A stretch of 64,000 nt of DNA from Undaria pinnatifida (lineage: Eukaryota; Sar; Phaeophyceae; Laminariales; Alariaceae), in the NCBI GenBank assembly GCA_012845835.1, contig JABAKD010000002.1:11444120-11508119 (forward strand), read 5' to 3'. Under the pieces are notes generated by a model, which saw only the letters and a program-made list of their open reading frames with translations, made no database searches and was not told the origin of the DNA. Shown here piece after piece: positions 1 through 12,800 of the stretch; the first letter of the stretch is position 1; each line of letters begins with the position of its first letter. The translations under genes and the position numbers were made by a program.

Positions 1-1936
1 GTTGTTCCGAGGAGGCAGCGGATACCAGAGGAGTAATTTGGAGACAATATTCCTATTCTCAGCGGAAAATATTGAGTTTGTCATTCACGCCGCCACCGCA
101 ACCAAGAACTGCTGCTGCTGCTGCTGTGCCAACGAAAATCAGAAAATGAAACGAGAACAGCCTCTCACCGGTCGAACCCCCCCCACAAAACATACCGGGT
201 AAACCCTGCCGCCGCTGCCGCTGCCCAAGCTGACATTACCTTGGTTAATTGAAGTAGGCCTACCCAACTCCACGTGAAGCGCCATCATGTTGTTTTCCTC
301 GAACATTAAATACTGCTGTTGTGCTCAACCACTGACTCCGCTGCAACAGATTATAGTACCTGGTAAGTTATTAAACATGGAATACATACCAGGTAGCTCA
401 TACCAGGTACTGTAGGCGCAAAACACCACACGTCATCAACCACGAAAAACTTGAAATATGACAAGAACATGCAAGTTCACCGCGCCGCCGTTGCCAGTGG
501 CTGCTAAATAACTGCCGCCGGCCGGCCTTGGTTTATCATTTGCTTGGTATGGATCAGACCCAACCTGATCCTCTTGAAGCGGCACACAACAATATTGTTC
601 GCCTCGACCACTTATTTATTTATTTACTTATTAATTTTTTTATCCTCCGGCGGATGGGGAAAAATATAGCTTTAGCTCACCACACCTCCACGTATTTTCA
701 TACGCGTCGTGTGTCGATTTAACTCAGTTGCTTTCGCAGCCCAACGCTAGCTGGCGCACCCTTCGGGTCCCATACCACTATTAACCCTTCTACCGCCCCT
801 GCAAGAAGTATTGCCTACACTTGAAGATCAAGTACTTTGTCCCCAAACAAGAGGTACGGTGCAGTTCACACGCAACCACTTAATTAATTTGCTCATTGAT
901 TAGCTGCATGCAGTGGTGCCTTGCACTGGGGATAAATAACGGTGCGGGGGACGCTTTGGCCGTCCCGAAAGTAATTCCGACCGCACAAAACCGACGGGCT
1001 CGGGCCCGGCGTCTGGTCTTTCCCCAAGTTCACACAAGTATTTGCAGTATTATTGCATATTTTTATAAAAATGAAAAACGTCAGCTGTGAGTACAACTGA
1101 TTGAATGGTTGAAACTCAACCTTGCAAGCTGCGTGGTACATCCATGTTTCACTAATATACAGCAGTAGTTGCACATATTTTTAGTAGATGCCATTTCCAC
1201 CACATCACATACGAACCACAACAGAGTATACGTCGTATTTCGATACCAGTATAATTAATTTTTTTGCGTACCAGGTACAGCGAGCAGCAGTATAAAAAAT
1301 GTTGATATATTCAAAAATGTTACCTGGTAGACTATACCACAAATAATGTAGAAAAATTGTTAATATGTTGGGTCACATTATCGCCGGGGGAAAAAAACAG
1401 GCCCGAGATTTCGTACCCCCTCTCTTGGCATTGTTGCTCCTCTGCTTTTCTCTTTCTCTGTGACCCTTTCTTGACACATTCACGCTAAATCATCGCACTC
1501 GTTCTCTATTTTGCTCACTTGTACGCTCACACACGAGGACTGAGCCTCACACTCACTCACCCCCGAACCTAACTGTGTTCAGGCGGTATCGTATACCTTG
1601 TAGAAAGTACTGTTTCTTTTTGTGTGTACCATGTTTTACGACGAAGGGAAGCATGAGCTTCAACATTGATTGTCATGAAAACATTCCCATTGAAACGAGA
1701 AAACCAAAGGGAGGGGGGGGAACTGTGCACGAAGTCTAACTTTGTAACTCCCTTCGGCACCTGTGCACTTCCAGCGTAGCATCGACACCTACTACTGCTG
1801 TATCTAGTCCTGCTGCCCGTGGTCGACCAGTCCTGTTGTTTCGCTATATCCAGGTAGGCGATGCCAGCGTACCATCATGCATTCATTGCCTGCCCATGAT
1901 TTGCTTGTCTGCTCGCATGTTTGTTGTTGCGCGTAG
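1..1936. other. Gene-poor 5' stretch, no exon resolved
   Basis: No reading frame with convincing splice sites was found, although the MYB gene that starts at 1,937 must have at least one earlier exon, here or outside the window. The stretch holds several TACCAGGTA/TACCTGGTA words (about 357, 387, 401, 1,269 and 1,321), one copy of an A-tailed retroposon (634-772) and one copy of a short dispersed repeat around 1,630-1,710. Confidence 0.5.
634..772 (-). mobile_element. A-tailed retroposon copy
   Basis: Same body as the 6,004 copy in the opposite orientation, with a T tract (A tail on the minus strand) at 634-641. Confidence 0.7.
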
Positions 1937-2048
1937 GGCGGTGGACGTCCGACGAGCACCGTCTGTTCTTGAAGGGCCTGGAGCTTCACGGCAAAGGGTG
2001 GAAGCAGATTGCCACCCTCATTCAGACCCGCACCGTTGTTCAGATTCG
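1937..2048 (+). CDS. MYB gene exon: first two helices of the MYB repeat
   Basis: The acceptor is gcgtag before GGCGG and the donor is CAGATTCG|gtgggt. It encodes RWTSDEHRLFLKGLELHGKG followed by WKQIATLIQTRTVVQI, then two bases of an Arg codon. The spaced Trp residues of a MYB repeat are present (W in RWT, W in GKGW). It starts with two bases of a codon, so an upstream exon is required. Confidence 0.85.
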
Positions 2049-5000
2049 GTGGGTACCACTCGTACACTATTATACTATCAATACTCTGCTGCTGTAAGGG
2101 TCGCTGTACGGGTCAGAGTGGGTACACTTTTTGTTTTCCGCGTTTTTGTTTATTAGTTATCGCTCGACTCTTTGGCCAATTCTTTAGGACACAGAAGGTA
2201 CTGGTGGATGTGGTAGGTGGGTGGTGTCCGGTGAGAGATTACCCCTGGTAAAATGTAAAATGTTATTTAGTGAGTGAGACCTCTCCAGGGGATGGGTAGA
2301 GGATGGTGCATTATCCTTTCTCGTTTCGAACCGCGGCCAATGCAAATTGGCCCCGGACTACGCAAAAACAATGGCATGACAATAAACAATGTAGACTACA
2401 TTTATGTGTGACCGTACCAGTACGTATACTACGATGTATCATGATATCGTCCACTATATTTTCTCGTTTCGAACCCCAGCCAATGCAAATTGACCCCGGC
2501 CCCAGCCGATACACATTGGTGTGACATGAACAAAGTACGTAAAACATTCCATAAATAGTATATACCTGGTAGCACATACAAGTGACATACATGGGTACAG
2601 CATGATTACGTATCGACTATCCATGGGTTGCATGATGTGCAAAACCTCAAATCATACCATTTTGGGAGTTGAGAGTGAAGCAGCAGTAAAAAAAAAAGTC
2701 GCCATATTCACGATTACAGCGACCACACGAAGCAACCCCGCTCGCTGGGTTTTGTCCGAACTGCGACAACAAGCCAGTAGCGAACTGTGCGGCCTTTGCC
2801 TCTATTCCTATACTGCTGCACGCCCTTCGTGGACACTCTACAAGGTTGCAATCAGTTGTCGTTTGTTTTGGTCGTGATTTGGTCGCTATACCTGGTATGT
2901 GGATCCCAACGAGTCACAGCGTTTTTGGAGGAATACGACATCTTCTGTACCTTGTACAAACAAACGCTCGGCCCAAGAATCACCCAGCTTCCAAATGAGT
3001 ATCGACCACTCATCAACTGGTCGGTCGAGCTCACAGCTGACGTATTCGAAAAAATAAATACAAAAAGGGTAATGCTGGTCGAAGACCTCTCGTAAAAATC
3101 TCATCATTTAACACCCTAGGCGATGGGTGAGCCCCGCCGTCGCCATCGTCCTGCATCACGTAATCATTCAGGGAGTCAAAGTATTCAAGTTTTTTTTATT
3201 GTCGACAACTGAAAAGCAGCTTCTTGACCTCGAGTAGAAGAAGCGTCGTAATGGATGTGTTCATGTGTTGATGTATATTTTTTCATTTTTGAAATATATG
3301 ATAGGATGGAGCCAGTCAGCAGCTAACCCGAGGGCGGGTCTTTCGTCTCCTTCTTTCTTCTAGAGCCTATTAAATGTACTGCTGAATCATGTGTCGTATT
3401 GTATCATTCGAGCAACAGGAGAATCCCGCCATGGACTACGAGTATCTATCATTTGGAAAGCCGCACCCCTCGAACGAATCTCACCAAATACAAAAGACAT
3501 ACATGTACAATAATACGTGCTTTTTGTGCATGTGTCATATTTGCCTCGACATCTTCGCGACATCGGCCGTTCCGGGACAGAGAACCTTTTCACATATTCG
3601 TATGATACTACCACTGCTATTAATAATAATCTTTGTGTGTTGCTCACAGTAAACTGGTATTCCACCCATCTACATCCACCATAACCAGATAATACCCAGT
3701 GTCCGTGCCGATGCCTCGTAGAGAATGATAGAGACGACCTTTGTGGTCACCAACTACGAGACAGAGATAGAAACACATTGCAAGGTGATTTCGCCATGCA
3801 ATGCCAACAATGGGGCCACAAAAAAATGCAAGCCAGGGCACCAAAGTATTTGCAACAAAAGAAGAAAAACAAGAAAATACTGAGAAAAAAAAAAGCAAAA
3901 GAAAACAAGTGGAAAGAACAGGGACAGAACGGCATGAGAAAAATGAAAACAAAGCTCAACAGCCAGCCAGCAACTAATAATAGCATTACCCTTCGTAGAG
4001 CATACAACACCATCCAGTCGGCGTCGGGGCAGCACCCGAACTGGGTTCCGAATGCTTCTACCAGAAGGTTAGGAGCATTTCTGCCTGGTATTATTTGTCC
4101 ACTATTTACTCACTGCATCTTCGACGACAATGTCCATGCCGACATCATTGCCTCAATAGCCCACAAGGATACCCAAAAGGGACCAAAAGGGTAAAGAAAA
4201 CAGCAAATCAAAAGGGAAAATAAAATAAAACACGCCAAGGGTCGAAATTTGTGCTTACTTTGTATCGCAGCCGGTACCAGCCACAGATTCATACGGCAGT
4301 CTATCACTAGGTATGTCGGGCCCTACTCTACTCGTGCGCGTACGAGTTGTTTCTCAGATGCCGTACAAATTCAATGTTAATGATGTTATACCGTTGACCA
4401 ATTCGATGCGAGTCGACGAGGGAAGAAAGAGCTGGAGTCTTGTTGCGATAAAAGTTAAGGCGCGTACCGCAGTGGGGAGGGGGGACAAGGCAGGGAGAAG
4501 GGCCTGCTTAGTGCCCCCCCGGATCTGAGTTGCAAGGAGAGACGAGAAGGAAAAATCCGAAGATATTAGATGGGATTAGTAAAAAAATATGAGCATGACA
4601 TCCTTGTATACGTAAATGGTTAATATGATGACGCTTCGCCACCAGCCACTCGCTGCCTCGAACCTGAAATCTCCACAAGGCCCCGAACCCATGGTGCTCC
4701 CAATTAATTAAGTTTTATTTTACGGATTTTTTTCGGTTTGAGTCGCAGTAGCTAAGCAGTAAGCTTCCACTGGTGTCGGTATGGCCAGCCCTCTATACCA
4801 GCACTATTGCCGGGCACCGGCACTATTTGGGAATCGGGTTTCTATTAGCTACAATAGAGACAACCGGCACCGGCGCTATTGGGAAACCCCCACGTGTACT
4901 TGTTTATATCTAAGATGTCGGTTGACGGTCTAGTTTTGACCCGTCAAGGCGTTTTGGACTTATAATATGATTTTTGGTGTTTGCAGTTCCTTGACGGCTG

Positions 5001-8000
5001 TCCGTCAAGGATCAAGAGTGCCGTCAACCCACATCTTTGGTTTGAAATTTGTAGCAGTCGTTGCGTTATGAAATCTCTTGGGCCGTAGAGCTACACATGT
5101 CTCATGATCTCATCATACATTTTGATCATGTGAGTCTTGAAGTTATTAATACCAGGGTACCTAACCGCTTTTTCCGCAAATATGGTTGACATACTCTTAG
5201 ACTTGGAATTTTATTTACCCCAACCCCAACCTAATGAAACGCGACAACCAATGTACGGTGAAACCCTCTTCATTTCGTACACAGCAGTGTGCATTAATAC
5301 AGCAGTAACTGATTTCGACTTCGTTTTAAGGGTGGGAATGAAACGAGACTGTTCGCATCGTTCCATTCCAATCTATTTATCTCTGATGTAAGAAAACTGG
5401 TGAATTCTGGGCGACTGACCTGAACAACTCAACTGACCTTTGCGGCGGAACCGTGTTACTCGAGCTTTTTTTTCTTCTTTTTCTTTTTTCGCACACTTCT
5501 ACTTTTCAGCTTCTGGACAAGCCGTGGTCACAGGTGTCGTCCCTTCTTCCCCCCTGTTCTTGCCTTCATTTTTGTCGCGCATACGGTTTAGCACTCCCAC
5601 TGCTCGTCGATTTTTAATCAAGTGTTGCTAACTCGCGCTTTCCGCAAGTCAATATGTGCTCAAGAAAAAGTCCCAACGAATTTATGCGAGTATGCACTCG
5701 CCGGGGCTCGAACTCACGAAACTGACCTATACCAGGCTCGAGGATAACCTGATACGCCACCGGGGCGACCGACCCTAGAAACTCTAGTCGCGTGGGCACG
5801 ACGTCCACATACTACGCTCCACACCATCCCATGTACACCCATACTCTCGTGGGCCGGGCGTGGGCTTCCAGCATATGAAGTAGCACTCCAAACACCAAAC
5901 AGTTGCCGTAAATCGCATTCCACGAGGGCCGTTCGGTTCTGCTGATCAACAAGACTGAAGTACTCGAGCACCCAGCACTTGATGTAAAAGACTCATGGGA
6001 TTCTACAATGGGACCCGAAGGGTGCGCCAGCTAGCGTTGGGCTGCGAAAGCAACTGAGTTAAATCGACATACGACGCGTATGAAAATACGTGGAAGTGTG
6101 GTGAGCCAAAGCTTTATTTTTCCCCATCCGCTGGAGGATGGAGGATGAAAAAAAAAAAAAAAACTCATGGGATTCATATTATACATATCGTAGGTCGTAT
6201 TTTGATTAGTTAACGGAATGACCTTTGAAGGAATTTGAAACAAGCTTCTATATTTTCTGGAAATCACGGTAAATGTCCTATATGAGTCGTTGTGGAAGCG
6301 CCGTTCACAAGTGTTTTATATACTGATAATTTTTATAATACTTGTATACTGATGCATTTCCTTCCACAGCTGTCAGGTTTTGTCCCCCTCAAAACACATT
6401 TTATGGTTTCCACGCACATATTGGTTAACACCACCCTGTTGAACCTAGTACAAGCTACACTACTGTAGTTTCAAGGGGAGTCGCCGACCTATATCCTTAA
6501 TGAGTAATACGCGTGATCGGAGTATCACACACAGCTTGCAAAGATAGGATTCGACGAAATCTTCCATCTCACAGCTGGCGTGTATTTTTATTTTCATAAT
6601 ATACGTTAGGGCGAAAAAGTGCCATTGTGTAAAACACCCTGAATGATTCTCCCCTTGGGATCGATACGACGTGGCCGGTCGCCCAGGTCGTCTATTAATA
6701 GTGGTTATCCTCGAATACTTGAAAAAGTAGAGTTGTTTCTATTGTTCGAATCCCACGTTGGTCGGACTATTGACTCACTTTGAAAAAGCAAAATCAAGGG
6801 TGTCAACTGCTGAGAGAGCCTAATGGCGTAGGAAGGCACATCTCGATGCCGGTCGACGCGGGAAGAAATGGCAAATACTTCGAATTGTACATTTTAGAAT
6901 TATACGTTACATGATACTGCTGCTGTCCGACGACACAATTTGCACCACGCGCGACTTATTCTGTGTTGTAGAGCTCTGCAGTGTTCATAACTAATGATAC
7001 GTCAGCACATCACTGCACGCGCATAGAATAAATACGTTGCGTGTGGCGTTTGGCCCCACTCAAGCTCGAGCAAAGAACAAAAGCAGTACACGCGCTTTGT
7101 GTACCTGACACCTGAGATTTGAATTTGATGGAATGTAATTGGAAGGAACGGCGGTGACCCTCCTCTCCACTCCCCCCTTAACCCCTCCCGCACTCGCTAC
7201 TCCCTCCCCCCCTCTCTCTCGGAGATGAGGAAGGAGATGAGGAAACCGAGGTGACATGGACAGGTTTGGTACTTTCGATTGTAGCAAGAAAACGATCGCT
7301 ATTCTTCGTATGTAGGAGATAGATACGAGTGGCCACAGACGGCCAAACAGGAAAGAGATGCGATAAGCAAAGAGTTAGTTTGTGTGCAATATATGCAAGA
7401 AATGGAAGAAAGGTGCTGAGCGCCCACACGTTGGAGGTGTCTGCTAGGAGTAGGAACGGTGCTCCATCTCGAAAGGGATGCGTGGTCAATGGTCAGTGAC
7501 TAAGGCAAGCAACAAATGTGTACCCCCCCCCACCCCGCCTCGTTTGCTGCCCTACACACCCTACCATCTCGCTTGTTTACATTTCTCGTGCGCGACTCAT
7601 GTGGATCCTTCTCCCCCGTCGCGCTTCCCCCACCGCGCTTCCCCCACTCCCGCCTCCTCCGTCCCTCCCCTCCTCTGCGCCCCTCCCCCTTCCTCCTTTC
7701 GGGTGACTGATATGGACCAACAAGCAGCACCCACGCGCAGAAATATTTCCAGAAGCTGACGAAGGCACAGGCTAGCGGCACTTCCCACCTCGACCCGGCT
7801 ACCCTCATGAGCACAATGGACGCGGGCAAGGCTCGTCCTGCCACTGTCGCTAGGTCAGCTCCCTCCCTAGCTTCCCCCCCCACCCCACCCCTCCGTGCTG
7901 GCGTTGTAGGGATGCGAGGCTCTATGGTCATACGACTACGGGTATACCGGTACATGCAAATGAGTACACCCTCCCCCTTCCTCTCACGCTTGACAAGAAC

Positions 8001-9705
8001 TTCATATATTACTTGACATTTACTTTGCTTTTCTGTGTTTGGTGTATCAGGCACCGATATTATATCGTACCTGGTATTCAATAGCAGAGTTGCTATCTCA
8101 CGCTCCCGCGCTTTCCGCTTGTCAATTTTTTACGCGAGAAAGGCTCGCAACGAGCACGAGTTTGCACTCGGGAGGTTCGGACCCGCATCGTTGACTTTCG
8201 TACGGGCGAGATTCACTTCTCCGCAGGGAGGCCTGTAGATAATATGTATCAAAGTACTCTGTGACACCCAGCTACCCTGATGAGCACCATGGACGCGGGG
8301 AAACCCCGTTCTCCCACCGTCGCTAGTTCAGCTATCCCCAGCTTTGCCCCCTAGTTTGGCTATTCCTAGCTTTTTAGCTTCTCCTTAGCTTAGCTATCCC
8401 TAGCTTAGCCTAGCTTAGCTATCCCCGCTTAGCTATCCCTATTAATAGCTCTACTAGGCGTAGCTTAGCTTTCCCTCCCCACCACGCATGACAAGATCTT
8501 TGTGTTTGCTCTGAACTCGGCTTGTTGCTCTGCTTCTGTGTGTAGCAGTGTGTGCGTTTTTCACGTTAAACTGATATTTGCACCCATCTACATCTATCGC
8601 AACCAGTATCCGTGCCGATGCCTCCTAAGGACGAGCTCTACTCCTTCTACTACTGCTGTGGTCACAAACTACGAGACAGATACACACAGCAGCAGTACAT
8701 GAAATAAAATTGCGCAACACGCAGCTGCTATAAATTCAAAACCGACGTCGTTTCATCATCACGGCATCATGCGTAGCAAGAGCAACCAGTAGCAGCAGTG
8801 TCGCTGTGTTCTTATCGGCGTCTGGTGTTTTTCTATTTCTAGAAGTCACAATTCACGAGCTTTGTATGGACCTGACCCTGACTCTCTCCGTATGATATGA
8901 TATGTTATACGGTTCAACTATCGTGTGTCATGATTTTATGTGCACGACTCACGACCTGCCGACAAGCCTAGCATGCGCCATGCGCTGCTGCTGTTTGCCA
9001 CGTACTGGTTCTCCGTCCCCCACCAAAAAGAAGTGAGTACAAGTACCCCCCTACACGTCTGACAGACCACGGCCGTGAATAACAGTGATTGCACCCGCTC
9101 CCGCCCCCCGCTCCCGCCCCCCGCTCCCGCCCCCGTGCTCTTTGAGGCGTGTTGGCATAGATGGAACCCCCTCAGTAGCCCGATCGAGTCCCACAAGTAC
9201 TATCTTTTTAGCTGAATATAGGGAAAAAATGTGGCAAAGCGGCAGCTGTTTTGATGACTTCTACAAAGTACGCACCGCAACAACAGCAGTCAGTAGTGTC
9301 GCTCAAGTTTGAAAGTGTGGTTTCAGGTCGTTGGATTTTCTTTTTTGTCATCCTGTGGCCAATTTTTTTTTGTACTGATGTAGCTATGATCAGTGCCAGT
9401 ACTTTTGTCATGTATAAATACGAGATTTTGTTTTGAACGTTTTTTCATCGCGCTACAACGCAGAGTTTTTTGTCCACATGTTTTCTTTTTTTTAGGCACA
9501 GGTCTCTAGCTCATTGCAGCGTGGGTGACGTAAATTCACAAGTCCATCACGCTGGGTAGATACCCTTGCCTACCAGTATACGCGAGCACACGGCGAACCT
9601 TGGGCGACTTCATCAACGTTTTGCCACCGCTAAAGAGCAGTGACGGAGAAAATTGTGCAACGCCACGCGATCGCTGGGAGCTTATATATTGCTATTATAT
9701 TATTG

Positions 9706-9782
<77 letters not shown>

Positions 9783-9798
9783 GTTATTGTTATTGTTA

Positions 9799-9866
<68 letters not shown>

Positions 9867-12800
9867 ATTATTATTACTATTATTATTCATACTATTATTA
9901 TTATTCATACTATTGATGCTATTAATACTATTATATTAATACTACTATTACTATTAGTAATATTATTATGCACACTTACTTTCGACGCGTGCTACGATTG
10001 AGGTGCACCACTTTTTTTCTGAGGTTCCCCAATTTGGGAGCTTAAGACCTCCCCCAAAAACTGATTTGGAGAAAAACTAAGGGCTACCGGTTGAAAAATC
10101 CCATGGCCCAGGTATAGAACGAATATCATGCAAGAAAAAATCCCCATTTCCGAAGATTTTTGGTTTAGGAGCCCCGTCATTCAGAAAACATTTCAGACGA
10201 AAATTGCTAACTTATCGTAACACGCGTTTTTTCCAGCTTCTGGACAAGCCGTGGTCGCAGGGGTCGTCCCTTCTGCCCCCCGGTTCTTGCCTTCACTTTT
10301 TATCGCGCATAGGGTTCAGCAATCCCTTTTTTCGTCGATTTTTCATCGAGTGTTGCTAACTCACGCTCGCGCGTTCCGCAAGTCAATTTGTACTTTAGAA
10401 AAAGTCCACACGAATTTATGCGAGTATGCACTCGGGGGGACTCGAACTCACGAAGAAACTGACGTATGCCAGGCTCGAGGATAACCTGACACGCCACCGG
10501 GGCGACATAGTATGTAGCAATGACGCTAACGACACATTTCGTGGCCGTCGTGCACCGGAGTTATCCGATTCTAGCAAGACAAAGGCCGAACCACCGACAG
10601 ATCATACAATATCATCACTTGGTTGGGTTCCTACATGATTTGTCAGTGGAAGAGCACAGAGCGTTGGATGGCGCACTGGGAATTGTGCGGAACTGATTGT
10701 GACACAACCCCAATTCCAATAATATTTGACGTTATAGGTTGTCCGATTAGTGCGTTTTTTGTTTGGTGGGCAAAGCAACACAAGCGGTTTGCTAATATGC
10801 TAATATGTCGTGTTCATGTCCCCCCTCCCCCATTTCGACGTTATGACGTTATGAAGGAATCTCCGAAGTAGCTCAGTCGCCAACAGCGCGGCGGAGACGG
10901 AAGAGAGGCTAAGGAGCCTAAGGAACCGCCGCAATCGTGGCCGCCATCCAAGGTGAACGAAACCCTGTAGAACATCCTAACCCACTTTGCACCAGGTGCG
11001 AACACATCAACCATTAATAACATGTATCAGAAGTAGTATCGGCTCTACGCCATCCAAGCTAAAACTAAATGTAAATGTACCCATAAGCATCAACACCTGT
11101 CTCAGTTTTTTTCTTGTTCTGCTCATCCTATCTACGAGTATATAACCAACACAACAGCATACCATAAGTACCATTGGTAGTATTCATCTTCTGCCTGATA
11201 CGACGGGAATCAAAAATCACCAATATTAGTAACATTTAACGTGAAAACCACTCAACGTATAGTTTGCTCCCATCCACCTCCGTCACCGCCTCCCCCCCCC
11301 CCTCATTCCTCCCCCTCCCTCCCCCCCCGCCCCACCAAAAATCAAAATCCGCCACAGTTATAAACACCACCCGACAGGTGGTACCATCTACTACTGTTCA
11401 CCTTTCAGGCCAGTTCATTTATATGGTCAAGTTTCAATTAACCCCCTCCCCCCTTCCCCGCCGCCCCCGCCATCACCTACGAGCACCACGCGTGCAGTAC
11501 GCTCCTTTTAATTTTTGTGATATGTTCCCCCTATATAACCCGCCCCCCTCCCCTCACCAGTCACACGAGTACATACATACATAATAAACTGGTGCATTCC
11601 ACAGCCGTCAGATATGTCCCCCTCAAAAACGAGTTTTATAGTTTCCGCGCACAGATTCATCAACCTCACCCTGTTGAACCTGGTTCAAGCTACACTGTAG
11701 TTCCAAGGGTAGTCGCCGACCTATATCCTTACTGAGGACACCCAGTAATACGCGCGATGGGAGTATCACACGCAGCTTGAAAGATGAGTTTTCGACGAAA
11801 TCTTCGATCTCATAGCTGGAGTGTATTTTTAATTTTTATAATATCGTACGCACCTGGTTTTTATATATAGCCATGTGCTACATACGGTAGCAGTCTACAC
11901 TCTGGTGTTGTCACGGCCGTGTTGTGCTTTGTGCTTATACTGTTTTTGTCGTTTCGGCATTGTGTAGTATCGTGTAGACTAAATTACACGTATTTTTCAG
12001 TCCGGTTTGTACGTACATAGGTTGTAAACGTTGGTCGGCGTTTGCACGCTATGATACAGTACCCGTTGCCGAGAAAAAATCGGCGTTGAAATTCGCCATT
12101 GGGGGTGTCTTGTCTTGCTTCTTATACGGCATGAGGTCGGAAGCTACCCATGTATGGGACGGAAATTAGTTTTTACCGTCAGGTACCTGTGTGACACGTG
12201 GTATCCAGGAGACGTTTTTTGGGCTGCTGACTTCTTACGTGTTATCCTGCTTTTTCTTGTACCTTAGCCTAATGTATATGTGCCTGGTACCATGCTATGA
12301 TGTACCTGGTATGTTTCAGGAACGACGATGATAGCGACGATACCTCCGGAGACACGAGCTGCGACGACAGCAAAAGCATCACCAGCACCACCAGCCTCAT
12401 ACACTGCGCACGTAGCCGCAGCCTCAGCCTCAGCAGCAGGAGCGGCGGGTCGAGCGACAGCTCCCATGACGATGACGAGGCCTCGAGCGACGAGGAGGGG
12501 GGGGGGGGGGCAGGATGGGGATAACGTGGACGTCTGTCAACACTCAGGCTTTGCTTTGGTCCATGGTGGTAGCTCTGGCAACTTAGCGCTTGTTCAGGTG
12601 ACACGACATGCGTGGAATATTGAGAAGGCTGTGGGGTGATGGCGCACAGTTTCCTAAGGGTTGTTTTTGTCGATATGGTGACCATACATGCCAAGGAGAG
12701 CAACAAGCCTTTGCTCCTACTTGAGCAAGCGCTAGATTGTCATTGCCGTCATCATGAACTGCAACATGGCCCGATTGTTGCTCTCGGGCGATGTTGCCGT

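Noticed and set aside
7500-8081. 193-codon minus-strand open frame
   Set aside because: Antisense to a MYB exon and its C-rich flanks; composition is Gly/Arg low-complexity from G-rich DNA.
9600-10001. Poly-Leu/Ile/Tyr/Asn open frames
   Set aside because: Artefacts of the TTA trinucleotide array.
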